Positions 1 to 8,986 are shown, counted from the stretch's first letter. The stretch is DNA of 64,000 nucleotides from Dactylosporangium sucinum (GCF_014647515.1 NZ_BMPI01000004.1:41683-105682), one strand, 5' to 3'. A program made the numbers and translations. Notes: generated by a model from the sequence alone, not told the origin.

Positions 1-321
1 GACCGCGCGGTCGACCTCGTCACGCGCCTGCGCCCAGACGAAGATCGAGCCGACCCCGCACAGCACGAGCAGCGCGGCCGCCCCGGCGACCACCGGGACG
101 ACCCAGCGCGGCCGGGTCGACCGGGACGGCGGAGCGCCGTTGGCAGCCGGCGGCTCGTGCGACTCGGGGTCCGTGGCCGGCCGGGCCGAGCGCAGCGCCT
201 CGGGCGGCAGCGCCCCCGGCACGCCGGGCGCCGGCGGCTTCGGTGGCAACGGCTCGGCCAGCTCCCGTGGCGGGGGCGTATCCGCCGAAGGTGGCTCAAA
301 CTGACCAGGATCCGACGACAT
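1..321 (-). CDS. Membrane-anchored protein with proline-rich N-terminus (3' end outside window)
   Basis: The reverse strand reads from an ATG at 321 to the window edge without a stop, giving the first 107 residues. About 70 residues are rich in Pro, Ala and Ser, followed by a single hydrophobic segment (VVPVVAGAAALLVLCGVGSIFVW, about 73-95) and the start of an outer domain. This looks like a type II membrane or membrane-anchored exported protein. It lies 15 nt downstream of the glycosyltransferase gene stop and is probably co-transcribed with it. The domain that would identify it is missing, so no function is assigned. Confidence 0.7.
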   Translation of the reverse strand, partial: MSSDPGQFEPPSADTPPPRELAEPLPPKPPAPGVPGALPPEALRSARPATDPESHEPPAANGAPPSRSTRPRWVVPVVAGAAALLVLCGVGSIFVWAQARDEVDRAV

Positions 322-336
322 TCTGTAATCCTACGA

Positions 337-1482
337 TTACGGAATGCGCGACAGCCCCAACTCGGCCGCAAGAGCACGCGCACGGGACGCCCACGAGTGC
401 TGCTCGGCGAACTCCCGCCGGGCCGCCACGAGCGCCGGCTCGCTCGACTCGGCGGCCGCCTCGCGCACCGCGGCGACCAGCGCCTTCGGGGTGCTCGCCA
501 CCCGGATGAGAGGGGAGTTGAGCCAGTGCACGGCCGGCAGGTCGGTGCTGACGGCCGGCTTGCCGGCGCCGAGGTACTCCAGCGTCTTCAGCGGGAACGA
601 CGCCCGGTTGAAGTCGGTGTCCTTGTACGGGGTGACGCCGACGTCCACCGCGCGCAGGAACGACGGCACCTTCTCGAACGGCTGCCGGCCGACCCAGACG
701 ACGTTGGGCCGCGCCACCAGCTGCGGGAAGCGCTCCGGCTCCCAGCGGGCGTCGTGCGGCCCGACGAGCAGCAGCGAGACGCCGTCGTCGGCCAGGGCGG
801 CCAGCAGGTCGAGGTCGGTGCGGTCGGAGAACTGCCCGATCACGCCGGCGACGGGCGAGCGCAGCGCCGCCGCCTCGGGCGCGGGGGACAGTTCCGCCAG
901 ATCACGGTAGGCCGAGGTCTGCACGCCGTTGGGGATCAGCGCCACCCGGCGCGCGCCGAGCGATGTCCAGCGATCCGCCAGTACCGTCGAAATCGCCACC
1001 ACCAGGTCAGCGTTGGCCAGCTGGCGCCGCTCGTCCGCGGCCACCCGCTCCGCGTCGTGCCCCATGAGCGCCGCGCCCGCCACGAAGTCGTCGGTGCCGT
1101 AGAGCACCTTGGTCACGCCGGGCTCCCAGCCGCGCAGCACGTCGACCAGGTTGCAGGCCATGACCGCGGCCGGGCGCCGGCCGAGCTGCTTCAGCGCCCA
1201 CCGGGCCTGCGAGCGCAGCAGCGCCGCCGTGCTGACCTTCACGTAGGGCCGGGTGTGCATCGGCAGGGCCCGCGGGGTCAGCCGGTGCAAAGAACTCGAC
1301 AGCTTGCGCAGCTGGGGCGCGACCCCGAGCCGGGAGGCGCCGTAGCGGTAGCGGTCGGGGGTCGCCGCGGAGATCGGCGGGTCGACCCACAGGACGTCGG
1401 TGTGTGCGGCGAGCTCGGTGGAGAGCAGGCGATCCGAGCCGGTAACCCCGTCCCAGGACGTCCCGGCGAATACGACGATCAC
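337..1482 (-). CDS. Glycosyltransferase, GT4-like (GT-B fold)
   Basis: 381 residues, complete. The N-terminus (IVVFAGTSWDGVTGSDRLL) and a middle motif ending in VALIPNGVQT, where the second Rossmann domain begins, are typical of GT-B retaining glycosyltransferases. The C-terminal domain has FPLKTLEYLGAGKPAVSTDLPAV, close to the EALACGxPVV nucleotide-sugar site of GT4 enzymes, in which Glu contacts the donor. It probably acts at the cytoplasmic membrane on an envelope or secreted glycan; donor and acceptor cannot be told. The start is GTG at 1482 with GGGAAGA upstream. The next gene begins 15 nt after the stop. It runs divergently from the lipocalin-like protein gene. Confidence 0.8.
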   Translation of the reverse strand: MIVVFAGTSWDGVTGSDRLLSTELAAHTDVLWVDPPISAATPDRYRYGASRLGVAPQLRKLSSSLHRLTPRALPMHTRPYVKVSTAALLRSQARWALKQLGRRPAAVMACNLVDVLRGWEPGVTKVLYGTDDFVAGAALMGHDAERVAADERRQLANADLVVAISTVLADRWTSLGARRVALIPNGVQTSAYRDLAELSPAPEAAALRSPVAGVIGQFSDRTDLDLLAALADDGVSLLLVGPHDARWEPERFPQLVARPNVVWVGRQPFEKVPSFLRAVDVGVTPYKDTDFNRASFPLKTLEYLGAGKPAVSTDLPAVHWLNSPLIRVASTPKALVAAVREAAAESSEPALVAARREFAEQHSWASRARALAAELGLSRIP

Positions 1483-1573
1483 GTGTGCAATCTTCCCGGG
1501 CCGGGCGAGTGCGGTTCAACCGCTGTCGGAACTTTGACCCCGGCTGCGTCGTGCATGTGGCGTTTCGGTCGGT

Positions 1574-1585
1574 TCTACCGGTAGA
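1574..1585. repeat. 12-bp perfect palindrome in divergent intergenic region
   Basis: TCTACCGGTAGA lies between the divergent glycosyltransferase (start 1482) and lipocalin-like protein (start 1651) genes. It could be a regulator site; nothing identifies the regulator. The remainder of 1483-1650 holds the two promoters, with GCTACCGTCGCTAAAC just downstream of the palindrome as a possible -10 region. Confidence 0.35.
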
Positions 1586-1650
1586 CCCTGTGGGCTACCG
1601 TCGCTAAACGATCCCCCCTCGTCGAAGTACCCGGAATCTTGGAGGCAGAC

Positions 1651-2574
1651 ATGCAGCCGTGTCCAACCTGCGGCGGCATGGGCATTGATGCGAACGGCTA
1701 CTGCACGCAGTGCCGCACATATCGAGGCGTCCCGCAGGCGCCGCAACCGCCGACGAGCGGATCGCCGTACAGCGGCGCCCCGTACAGCGGCGGTGCCTAT
1801 GCCGGTTACCCCAGCTCCGACCCGTCGTTCCCGGATCAGGTGAGCGGGCCCAGCTACGGCCAGGCCAGCGGCCCGGGCTACCCGGGTCCGGTCAGCGGGC
1901 CGCCCTCGTTCCCGCCGGCCACCTACGGCGGGCAGTACGGCGCGCCGACGCCGCCGAAGAAGAACAACTTCCTGGTCCCGGTGCTCGCCCTCTCCGGCGT
2001 CCTGGTGCTGCTGGTCGTCGCGATCGTCGTGGTCGCCGCGCTCAAGGGTGGCGACGACAAGCCGACCACGCCCGTCGCCGAGCCCGGCAAGTCGACGAGC
2101 GCCGGCCCGAGCGGCAAGGCGAGCGCCAAGCCGAGCGCGGTCATCGACGAGTGCCTCGTCGGCACCTGGAAGACCACGAGCTACACCGAGCAGGTCTCGA
2201 TGGACGGCGTCGGTGACGTGCCGTTCTCCCAGACCGCGAACGGTGCGGAGCTGAAGTTCACCGCCGACGGCAAGCACACGCAGACCTACGCCAACAGCAC
2301 CTTCAAGGGCACGCCCACGATCCAGGGCACGAAGGTCAACGTCACGCTGACGATCAACGCGACGGTGACCGCGGACGTGCACACGGCCGGCGGCAGCATC
2401 TCCTACACCAACCTCAAGAGCGACGGCAAGGGCACCGTGACCGCGCCCGACCTCAACATCAACCAGACCGAGGACTTCAACCCGGGCGACGACCCGTCGA
2501 AGTACAGCTGCTCGGGCGACACGCTGACGATGAGCACGGCCCGGATCCAGGCGTCGCTGAAGCGCACCAGCTAG
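1651..2574 (+). CDS. Membrane protein: zinc-ribbon-like N-terminus, TM segment, lipocalin-like outer domain
   Basis: 307 residues from ATG 1651, chosen because GGAGG at 1641 is well placed; an in-frame TTG at 1639 would lie before it. Order: two CxxC pairs (C4/C7 and C18/C21) forming a small zinc-ribbon-like module, a Pro/Gly/Tyr-rich stretch to about 105, one transmembrane helix (about 107-131), then a Ser/Lys linker and an outer domain of about 150 residues beginning CLVGTWKTTSYTE, reminiscent of lipocalin-like domains with alternating beta-strand pattern. The role is unknown; the architecture suggests a cell-surface or sensing protein. The stop overlaps by 4 bp the stop of the convergent MFS gene. 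Confidence 0.7.
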   Translation: MQPCPTCGGMGIDANGYCTQCRTYRGVPQAPQPPTSGSPYSGAPYSGGAYAGYPSSDPSFPDQVSGPSYGQASGPGYPGPVSGPPSFPPATYGGQYGAPTPPKKNNFLVPVLALSGVLVLLVVAIVVVAALKGGDDKPTTPVAEPGKSTSAGPSGKASAKPSAVIDECLVGTWKTTSYTEQVSMDGVGDVPFSQTANGAELKFTADGKHTQTYANSTFKGTPTIQGTKVNVTLTINATVTADVHTAGGSISYTNLKSDGKGTVTAPDLNINQTEDFNPGDDPSKYSCSGDTLTMSTARIQASLKRTS

Positions 2575-3923
2575 CGCGCGTAGCGCCCGTCGGGTTCGGC
2601 GATGTCGTCGCCGACCCGGCGGGCCCAGCGGCCGCCCAGCACGGCATAGCCGGCGGCGGCCAGCACATATCCGGCGGCGACCGTGCCGAGCACCGCCGCC
2701 GACCGGCCGTTCTCCGGCAGGGTGAGGGCCCCGAGGTACATCCCGGCGACGAGCGTGATGTTGAACGCGGTGTCGTTGATGCTGAACACCCGGCCGCGAT
2801 ACTCGTCCGCGCACTCGTGCTGCAGTGACGTGTCGGTGACGATCTTCAGGCCCTGGGCCGCGAGGCTGGTCACGAACACCGCCCCCAGCAGCAGCACCGG
2901 GTCGAAGGGCAGGCCGAACCCGAGCAGGCCGACGCCCGTGGCGGCGAGCAGCAGGGCGACCCAGCGCCAGCCGCCGATGCGCCGGGTGACCGGCGGGGTG
3001 ACGAACGACGCGACCAGCAGGCCCACGCCGCCCGCCAGGAAGGCGTTCGCGATGGTACCGAACGAGTCGCTCGGCTCGGTGCCGTGGTTGAACTCGGTCC
3101 GGAACAGCAGCAGGCAGGCCAGCAGGACGACGCCGTAGAGCAGGCGGAACGCAGCCTGGGCGAGCATCAGGTAGGCCGCGCCGCGCTTCGTCGCCAGGTG
3201 CCGCGCGCCCGCGATCGTGCCGTAGTTGACCTCCCGCATCGCCACCCGGATCGACCCGGTGGTCCGGTCCGCCGCGTCGGGCCCGAGTTCGTCGGCGCCG
3301 AACGAGACCCGGCCGATCAGCGCCGAGACCGCGTAGAACGCCGCGGCCAGGGCCGCCACCAGTGCGTAGCCGTGGAACGAGGTGGCGAGCACGCTCTTGA
3401 TCAGCGCCGCGCCGACCCCGATGCCGACCGAGAAGCTCAGCGAGCCGAGGGTGGCGGCGAACGAGTTGGCGGTGACCAGCTTGCGGTCGTCGACCACGTG
3501 CGGGGTGGCCGCCGACAGGCCGGCCAGGAAGAACCGGTTGAGCCCGATGACGATCAGCGCCAGCAGGAACGGCACGGGCGACTCCTCGCCGCGCCAGATC
3601 GACAGCGCGATCGGCAGCACCAGCAGGGCGCGGACCGAGTTGGCGACCGCGACGATCGAGCGGCGGCGCCAGCGGTCCAGGAAGACCCCGACATATGGCC
3701 CGATGAGGGAGTAGGGCAGCAGGAGTACCGCGAAGCCGGCCGCGATCGCCATCCCGCCGGCCCGCTGCTCGGGGTTGAACAGCACGCTGCCCGCCAGCGC
3801 GCCCTGGAACAGGCCGTCGCCGATCTGTGCCACCACGCGGACGGCCAGCAGCCGCCGGAAGCCGCGTTGCCGGAGGACCCCCCGCACGAAGTCGGTCTTG
3901 GGCGGAGCGGTTGCGGCGGACAC
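2571..3923 (-). CDS. MFS transporter
   Basis: 450 residues with about 12 hydrophobic segments. The stretch after the second helix (GPYVGVFLDRWRRRSIVAVAN) is the MFS loop 2-3 signature GxxxDRxGRR in slightly altered form. Likely a proton-driven exporter of a small molecule in the cytoplasmic membrane; the substrate cannot be told. The gene is single and convergent with the upstream-strand gene (4-bp overlap of stop codons). A perfect hairpin lies between its start and the flotillin gene, so it is likely transcribed on its own. Confidence 0.8.
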   Translation of the reverse strand: MSAATAPPKTDFVRGVLRQRGFRRLLAVRVVAQIGDGLFQGALAGSVLFNPEQRAGGMAIAAGFAVLLLPYSLIGPYVGVFLDRWRRRSIVAVANSVRALLVLPIALSIWRGEESPVPFLLALIVIGLNRFFLAGLSAATPHVVDDRKLVTANSFAATLGSLSFSVGIGVGAALIKSVLATSFHGYALVAALAAAFYAVSALIGRVSFGADELGPDAADRTTGSIRVAMREVNYGTIAGARHLATKRGAAYLMLAQAAFRLLYGVVLLACLLLFRTEFNHGTEPSDSFGTIANAFLAGGVGLLVASFVTPPVTRRIGGWRWVALLLAATGVGLLGFGLPFDPVLLLGAVFVTSLAAQGLKIVTDTSLQHECADEYRGRVFSINDTAFNITLVAGMYLGALTLPENGRSAAVLGTVAAGYVLAAAGYAVLGGRWARRVGDDIAEPDGRYAR

Positions 3924-3963
3924 GGCAAAAGCCTACGGCTCGTTCAGGTCCCCGGACACGGCG

Positions 3964-3995
3964 AAGGCCCGCACCGCAAGGATGGTGCGGGCCTT
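3964..3995 (-). terminator. Perfect 12-bp hairpin downstream of flotillin gene
   Basis: Arms 3964-3975 and 3984-3995 (AAGGCCCGCACC and its exact complement) with an 8-nt loop. It lies just past the flotillin stop, is GC-rich and ends without a clear U-tract, as is usual in actinobacteria. Confidence 0.7.
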
Positions 3996-4011
3996 CACAA
4001 TCCTGGTCAGG

Positions 4012-5529
4012 TCAGGACTTCGGCGCCTCGACCGCGGGGCGGCCGTTGACCGGCTCGTCGGCCGACAGCGCGCCCAGCCTGCTGAGCAGCTTCGGCAGGT
4101 CGATGCCGGTGAGGTCGGTGCCGAGCTGCAGGCCCTGGGCCACGTTGCTCGCCACCGACTTGGTCAGCGACGACGCGCCGTCGGTCGAGATGACCGTCAT
4201 CTTGTCGATGTTGCCCATCGGGTCGCTGGCCGCCTTCACCACGTCGGGCATCACCCGGACCAGCAGGTCGAGGATGGCCGCCTCGCCGTAGGTGGCGAAC
4301 GCGTCGGCCTTCAGCTTCATCGCCTCGGCCTCGGCCTGGCCGCGGGCCAGGATGGCGGACGCCTCGGCGGCACCCTCGCGCTCCAGGGCCTCGGAGATGG
4401 CGACGCGGCGGCGCTGCTCCGCCTCACCTTCCTTGGCACCCTCGATGGCGTTGGCCTCGGCGAGCGCGGCGCGGCGGGACCGCTCACCCTCACCGGTGAG
4501 GCGGGCCTGCTCGGCGGACGCCTGGGCGGCGGCGATGGTGGCCTGCCGCTGCGCCTCGGCCTTGGCGATGGCCGCGTTCTTGGCCGCCTCGGCCTCCTGC
4601 TCCACGCGGTACCGCTCGGCGTCGGCGGGCTTGCGGACCTCGGTGTCGAGCTGGCGCTGCTTGAGCTCGGCGTTGCGCTCGGCCACCTTCTGCTGCTCGG
4701 CGAGGATAGCCTGGTCGCGCTCGGCCTGGGCGAGCGGGCCGGCCGCGGCCGACTTGGCCTTGGCGGCGTCGATCTCGGCCTGGATGCCGGCCTGCTTGAG
4801 GGCCAGGTTCCGGTTGGCCTCGGCGATGGCCTCCTCCGACTTGAGCCGCTCGGACTCGGCGGCCTGGCGGGCGTGCGCCTCGGCGATGGCGGCGTCGCGC
4901 AGCACGCGGGCGGCCTCCGGGCGGCCCAGGTCGGCGAGGTACGAGCCCTCGGCGAAGATGTCCTGCAGCTGGAAGGTGTCGAGCACCAGACCCTGGTTGG
5001 TCAGCGAGTGCTCGGCCTCCTCGGCCACGGCCCCGGCGAACGCGGTGCGGTCGCGGATGATCTCCTCGATGGTGAGCCGGCCGACGATCGAGCGCAGCGC
5101 ACCGGCGAGCACCTCGCTGGTGAACAGGTCGATGCCCTGCTGCTGGTTGAGGAAGCGCTGGGCGGCGGCCCGGATCGCGTCCTCGGTGCCGCCGACCTTG
5201 ACGATCGCGACGCCCTGCAGGTTGGCGCGGATGCCCTGCTTGCTCACCGCGCCGGTGATCTCGACGTGGATCCGGCGGCTGGACAGGTCGAGGACCTGCA
5301 GCTTCTGGACGATCGGCACGACGAACACCGAGGCGCCCATGACGACCTTCTGGCCGGAGAGGTCGGTCGACCGGGTGCCGTCGACGGCCTGCACCGACTT
5401 GCCCTTGCGGCCGGTGATGATGAATGCCTCGTTGGGGCCGGCGACCTTGATCCGCGAGACGATGAGGAGCACGAGGAGCAGGACCAGCAGCACGGCGCCG
5501 CCGATCGCAATCAGCAGGACGGTGTCCAT
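4012..5529 (-). CDS. Flotillin-like SPFH-domain membrane protein
   Basis: 505 residues from ATG 5529, which has AGGAAGG upstream; an in-frame upstream extension is not supported. An N-terminal membrane segment (about 2-24) precedes an SPFH/band 7 domain (GPNEAFIITGRKG onward), then a long Ala/Glu/Lys/Arg-rich coiled coil (about 215-430, repeated EA dipeptides) and a Gly-rich C-terminal domain. Family members form oligomeric membrane scaffolds affecting fluidity and protein complexes. The gene directly upstream encodes an NfeD-like protein, the usual partner of bacterial flotillins, 43 bp away, so the two form an operon. Confidence 0.88.
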   Translation of the reverse strand: MDTVLLIAIGGAVLLVLLLVLLIVSRIKVAGPNEAFIITGRKGKSVQAVDGTRSTDLSGQKVVMGASVFVVPIVQKLQVLDLSSRRIHVEITGAVSKQGIRANLQGVAIVKVGGTEDAIRAAAQRFLNQQQGIDLFTSEVLAGALRSIVGRLTIEEIIRDRTAFAGAVAEEAEHSLTNQGLVLDTFQLQDIFAEGSYLADLGRPEAARVLRDAAIAEAHARQAAESERLKSEEAIAEANRNLALKQAGIQAEIDAAKAKSAAAGPLAQAERDQAILAEQQKVAERNAELKQRQLDTEVRKPADAERYRVEQEAEAAKNAAIAKAEAQRQATIAAAQASAEQARLTGEGERSRRAALAEANAIEGAKEGEAEQRRRVAISEALEREGAAEASAILARGQAEAEAMKLKADAFATYGEAAILDLLVRVMPDVVKAASDPMGNIDKMTVISTDGASSLTKSVASNVAQGLQLGTDLTGIDLPKLLSRLGALSADEPVNGRPAVEAPKS

Positions 5530-5572
5530 CCGCCTTCCTTCTGTATTTGGAGGGGTACTTCTTCGGCGTTGT

Positions 5573-6067
5573 TCAGAGAGGGGTTTCCTCGACGATGACG
5601 CTGGTGGAGCTGGTCGCCTCGATGACGAAGATCCGGGCACCCAGCGGGATCGGCTTGTCGGCGCGGGCGCTGAGCTTGACGGGCTGGCCGCCCAGCGAGA
5701 CGCGGACCTCGCCGTAGCCGCCCTCGGTGATCGGGGTGACCACGACGCCGGTGGTGCCGATCATGTCCTGCTGGGTGGGGGTGGCGTCGGTGCGCATGTT
5801 GATCGCCATGCGGGCGAGCCGGGTGGCCAGCCACGCCGTCGGCAGGGCGGCGATCGCGCCGACAAGGGCCGGCAGGCTCCTGGAGTCGGTGAACCCGGCG
5901 ACGATGGCCGCCGAGAAGCCGAAGGCGCCGATGAACCCGGCGACGGCGGGTATTGAGAACGGTCCGGCGGCGTCGGGGTGGCCGAGGTGGAACACGTCGC
6001 CGATCAACAACGAGAGGGCCAGCACCACGATGCCGACGCCACCGATGACCAGAAACGTCGTCTGCAC
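5573..6067 (-). CDS. NfeD-like membrane protein (flotillin partner)
   Basis: 164 residues from GTG 6067, with GGGAGGA upstream on the reverse strand. Three to four hydrophobic segments occupy about residues 1-95 and are followed by a C-terminal OB-fold-like domain (MIGTTGVVVTPITEGGYGEVRV to the end), characteristic of NfeD. These proteins pair with SPFH proteins and are thought to anchor or process flotillin assemblies in the membrane. It is the first gene of the two-gene nfeD-flotillin operon and is divergent from ogt. Confidence 0.82.
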   Translation of the reverse strand: MQTTFLVIGGVGIVVLALSLLIGDVFHLGHPDAAGPFSIPAVAGFIGAFGFSAAIVAGFTDSRSLPALVGAIAALPTAWLATRLARMAINMRTDATPTQQDMIGTTGVVVTPITEGGYGEVRVSLGGQPVKLSARADKPIPLGARIFVIEATSSTSVIVEETPL

Positions 6068-6201
6068 CGCTGGTCCTCCCCTCAAGGCCAACTGGAGGGT
6101 AACCCTCGCGCGCCACTGACCTCGTCCGACAAAGGGGCATCTTTCGCCGCGGGACCGGCCGAGTTGGCCGTTCGGGGTCGTCTCCTGAGAAAATTGGAGG
6201 C

Positions 6202-6684
6202 GTGCGATGGGCCGAGGTTCCCGCCCCGATCGATCCGCTCGGCGTGGCGGTCGACGACAAGGGCGTCTGCAGCGTCCGCTTCGGCGGAGCGCCCGGCCCG
6301 ACCGTGCCGTTGTCCGGCGCGCTCGCGCAGGCGGCGGACGAGCTGGAGCGGTATTTCGCCGGCGAGCCGGTGTCCTTCGGCGTCCCGCTGTCGGTCCAGG
6401 GCGGCTCCGCCTTCGAGCGGGCGGTCTGGTGGGAGCTGTGGCGGATTCCGTACGGCGAGATGCGGACCTATGGCCAGATAGCCTCCTCCGTCGGCGAGCC
6501 GGACGCGGCCCGTGCGGTGGGGGTGGCGTGCAACCACAACCCGCTGCCGGTGATCGTTCCCTGCCACCGGGTGGTCGGCGCGGACGGCAAGCTGGTCGGC
6601 TTCGGCGGCGGCGTGTGGCGCAAGAAGCTGCTGCTCGAGCTGGAGGCCCGGGTGCGGATCGAGCGCGAGTTCGACTTCTCCTGA
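6202..6684 (+). CDS. ogt: Methylated-DNA--protein-cysteine S-methyltransferase
   Basis: 160 residues. It carries out direct repair by moving the methyl group of O6-methylguanine to its own cysteine. The active-site motif PCHRVV is present within NPLPVIVPCHRVVGADG, followed by GFGGGVWRKKLLLELE, the usual C-terminal helix. The winged-helix DNA-reading part is seen in YGEMRTYGQIASSVG. The start is uncertain: GTG 6202 follows GGAGG by only one base, so the gene may be leaderless or begin at GTG 6244. It is divergent from the nfeD gene across 134 bp. Confidence 0.87.
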   Translation: MRWAEVPAPIDPLGVAVDDKGVCSVRFGGAPGPTVPLSGALAQAADELERYFAGEPVSFGVPLSVQGGSAFERAVWWELWRIPYGEMRTYGQIASSVGEPDAARAVGVACNHNPLPVIVPCHRVVGADGKLVGFGGGVWRKKLLLELEARVRIEREFDFS

Positions 6685-6767
6685 CCCGCGTTTCACCCGT
6701 CCGAACGCTGACCATCCGGCTTTTGCTGCTGGCCCGGGTGTGCTCAAACGGCGATCACGTCGGGGCT

Positions 6768-6827
6768 TCCATGATCAAGGGAAGGATCTGGCTGCCGGGA
6801 CAACCAGAATGCGCCCTCGATCATGGA
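6768..6827. repeat. 60-bp dispersed imperfect palindrome, copy 1
   Basis: Outer arms 6768-6781 (TCCATGATCAAGGG) and 6814-6827 pair with one mismatch; an inner CTGG...CCAG pair lies within. A second element of exactly the same length and design occurs at 15441-15500. Both lie between convergent genes. Confidence 0.7.
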
Positions 6828-6944
6828 GTCGGCGTCGTCCGGCGCCCAGGCGGCGCAGCGTCCTCGGCCAGGCGGCCTCCCGCATGGAGTCTGTGTCGTC
6901 CGGCGCCCAGGCGGCGCAGTGTCCTCGGCCAGGCGGCCTCCCGC
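6823..6944. repeat. 61-bp tandem duplication (2 copies)
   Basis: Copies at 6823-6883 and 6884-6944 differ at three positions. Each begins ATGGAGTC, and the first copy starts inside the right arm of the 60-bp palindrome, so the duplication includes the edge of that element. Confidence 0.85.
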
Positions 6945-6948
6945 GAAG

Positions 6949-7006
6949 ACGTTGGTCGATCTACCCTCAGCGCTGGAGATCAACTTGAGGGTAGATCCAC
7001 CAACGT
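6949..7006. repeat. 21-bp inverted repeat with 16-bp spacer
   Basis: Arms 6949-6969 and 6986-7006 are complementary except for one position; the core GATCTACCCTCA / TGAGGGTAGATC (12 bp) is perfect. It would form a strong hairpin in RNA or DNA. No transposase is nearby. Confidence 0.8.
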
Positions 7007-7205
7007 CGTTGGTGGAGTCGGCGCGGGCCTGGTGGTGGGCGCGGGGAGTGAGGCGCGGCGGGCGCCGGCGCGGGCGGCAGCCCGCGGGCTCCTGGGACGA
7101 CGGCGATGGCAGCGTCCGTGGCGCCGGGGCGGATGCACCGGCGCCACCAGCGGTGTCTGGCGGGAGCGACGGTCGCGCCTTGCGCGGACCCGAGTCATAG
7201 ATAAA

Positions 7206-7243
7206 AGGAACGCCCCCTCCGAGGACCGGAAGGGGCGTTTCCT
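7206..7243 (-). terminator. Terminator of ino1
   Basis: Arms AGGAACGCCCC (7206-7216) and GGGGCGTTTCCT (7232-7243) pair with a single bulge. On the reverse strand the hairpin is followed by CCTTTTAT, an intrinsic-terminator-like U-run, 14 bp past the ino1 stop. Confidence 0.65.
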
Positions 7244-7256
7244 GGTACCCGATAGG

Positions 7257-8336
7257 TCAGCGCTCGACCTCGCCGCGGATGAACTTCTCCACGGACTCGT
7301 GCGCGTCGTGGTCGCTGTACTGGACGGGCGGCGACTTCATGAAGTAGCTCGAAGCCGAGAGGATCGGGCCGCCGATGCCCCGGTCCTTGGCGATCTTCGC
7401 GGCGCGCAGGGCGTCGATGATCACGCCGGCCGAGTTCGGGGAGTCCCAGACCTCGAGCTTGAGCTCCGCGTTGAGCGGGGTGTCGCCGAAGGACTTGCCC
7501 TCCAGGCGGATGTAGGCCCACTTGCGGTCGTCGAGCCACGGGACGTGGTCCGACGGGCCGATGTGCACGTCCGACTTCACCATCTCGTGCGGGATCTGGG
7601 ACGTCACCGACTGGGTCTTCGAGATCTTCTTCGAGACCAGGCGGGTGCGCTCCAGCATGTTCATGAAGTCCATGTTGCCGCCGAAGTTGAGCTGGTAGGT
7701 GCGCAGCAGCTCGACGCCGCGGTCCTCGAACAGCTTGGCCAGGGCGCGGTGGACGATCGTGGCACCGACCTGGCTCTTGATGTCGTCGCCGACGATCGGC
7801 AGGCCCGCGTCCTCGAACTTCTTGGCCCACACGGGGTCGGAGGCGATGAAGACCGGGAGGGCGTTGACGAACGCGCAGCCCGCGTCGATCGCGGCCTGGG
7901 CGTAGAACTTGTCCGCCTCCTCGGAGCCGACCGGCAGGTACGACACGATGACGTCGACCCGGGCCTCGCGCAGGGCGGCGACCACGTCGACCGGCTGCTC
8001 GTCGGACTCCTCGATGATCTCCCGGTAGTACTGGCCCATGCCGTCGAGCGTCGGGCCCCGCAGGACGGTCACGCCGGTGGGCGGCACGTCGCAGAACTTG
8101 ATGGTGTTGTTCTCACTCGCGCCGATCGCGGCGGCCAGGTCCTGGCCGACCTTCTTGGCGTCCACGTCGAACGCGGCGACGAACTGCACGTCACCGACGT
8201 GGTAGTCGCCGAACTTGACGTGCATGAGACCCGGTACCCGGTCATTCGGGTCGGCGTTGCGGTAGTACTCCACGCCCTGAACCAGGGACGAGGCGCAGTT
8301 GCCGACACCGACGATGGCAACGCGGACGGAGCCCAT
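7257..8336 (-). CDS. ino1: Inositol-3-phosphate synthase (myo-inositol-1-phosphate synthase)
   Basis: 359 residues from ATG 8336, with AAGGAGG 8 nt upstream; a GTG at 8363 overlapping the padR stop is possible but would add nine residues absent from relatives. Converts glucose 6-phosphate to inositol 3-phosphate using NAD, feeding phosphatidylinositol, mycothiol and inositol lipids. Motifs seen: NAD-binding GVGNCASS at the N-terminus, [48 protein letters not shown] and [27 protein letters not shown]. It follows a PadR regulator gene whose upstream palindrome probably controls both, as in the M. tuberculosis Rv0047c-Rv0046c pair. Confidence 0.96.
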   Translation of the reverse strand: MGSVRVAIVGVGNCASSLVQGVEYYRNADPNDRVPGLMHVKFGDYHVGDVQFVAAFDVDAKKVGQDLAAAIGASENNTIKFCDVPPTGVTVLRGPTLDGMGQYYREIIEESDEQPVDVVAALREARVDVIVSYLPVGSEEADKFYAQAAIDAGCAFVNALPVFIASDPVWAKKFEDAGLPIVGDDIKSQVGATIVHRALAKLFEDRGVELLRTYQLNFGGNMDFMNMLERTRLVSKKISKTQSVTSQIPHEMVKSDVHIGPSDHVPWLDDRKWAYIRLEGKSFGDTPLNAELKLEVWDSPNSAGVIIDALRAAKIAKDRGIGGPILSASSYFMKSPPVQYSDHDAHESVEKFIRGEVER

Positions 8337-8359
8337 CGCGGATGCCTCCTTCTTGTTGT

Positions 8360-8959
8360 TCACGATGACCGCTCCGGATCCTGTGCCGAAGGCGGCTGAG
8401 GAGTGTTGCCATTGCGTTCGTTCGCAATGAGTTCTTCCAGCCAGCGGACCTCGCGTTCGCAGGCGTCGAGGCCGTGGCGCTGAAGCTCGAGCGTGTAGGC
8501 GTCGAGCCGCTCGGCGGCCCGGCTCAACACATCGCGGAGGCCTTCCCGGCGCTCCTCCACGCGGCGGCGGCGGCCCTCGAGGATCCGCAGCCGGGTCGCC
8601 GGATCGGTGCGCGCGAAGAACGCGAAGTGCACCCCGAAACCAGCTTCGCTGTCATACGTCTCCGGGCCGGCGGCGCTCAGCAGCTCCTGGAAGCGCTCCT
8701 TGCCCTCCGCGGTGATCGTGTAGACCACCCGGCCGCGCTTGCTGGTGAGCAGCGGAACCTCCTCCGCGGAGGCGGGCATGCCTGGCGGCGCCCCCTCGGA
8801 GATCCAGCCGTCCGCCTGCAGCCGGCGCAGCGTCGGATACAGCGAGCCGTAGCTGATCGCGAAGCGGAAGGCGCCCAGCTTGGTCGTGAGCTGCTTGCGC
8901 AGCTCGTAGCCGTGCATGGGCGACTCGTGCAGAAGGCCGAGGATCGCCAATTCGAGCAC
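8360..8959 (-). CDS. PadR-family transcriptional regulator
   Basis: 199 residues from GTG 8959, which has GGAGG upstream on the reverse strand. The N-terminal winged helix ([21 protein letters not shown], then [19 protein letters not shown]) is the standard PadR signature; a wing with [15 protein letters not shown] follows. The C-terminal half (about 115-180) is a long helical PadR C-terminal dimerisation region, as in the two-domain PadR type. It is directly upstream of ino1, and a perfect palindrome lies 28-48 bp before the start, so it likely represses itself and ino1. The effector is unknown. Confidence 0.92.
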   Translation of the reverse strand: MLELAILGLLHESPMHGYELRKQLTTKLGAFRFAISYGSLYPTLRRLQADGWISEGAPPGMPASAEEVPLLTSKRGRVVYTITAEGKERFQELLSAAGPETYDSEAGFGVHFAFFARTDPATRLRILEGRRRRVEERREGLRDVLSRAAERLDAYTLELQRHGLDACEREVRWLEELIANERNGNTPQPPSAQDPERSS

Positions 8960-8986
8960 TCCTGGCCTCCTTCCCGTAACCGGCCC

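Larger units (their letters stand above)
6685..7256. other. Gene-free repeat-rich stretch between convergent ogt and ino1
   Basis: 572 bp with no credible gene. It contains a 60-bp imperfect palindrome (6768-6827), a 61-bp tandem duplication (6823-6944), a 21-bp inverted repeat with one mismatch (6949-7006) and the ino1 terminator (7206-7243). The open frames crossing it use repeat-derived Ala/Arg/Pro-rich sequence and have no start signals. The part at 7007-7200 is plain GC-rich sequence with no recognisable feature. Confidence 0.7.

Noticed and set aside
6823..6944. CRISPR array
   Set aside because: Two direct repeats of 61 bp without spacers and no cas genes.
6949..7006. Insertion-sequence terminal repeats
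   Set aside because: The arms are only 16 bp apart and no transposase or target duplication is present.
8337..8363. Longer ino1 start at GTG 8363 overlapping the padR stop
   Set aside because: The ATG at 8336 has a strong ribosome site and matches the length of the family; the overlap may still couple translation.
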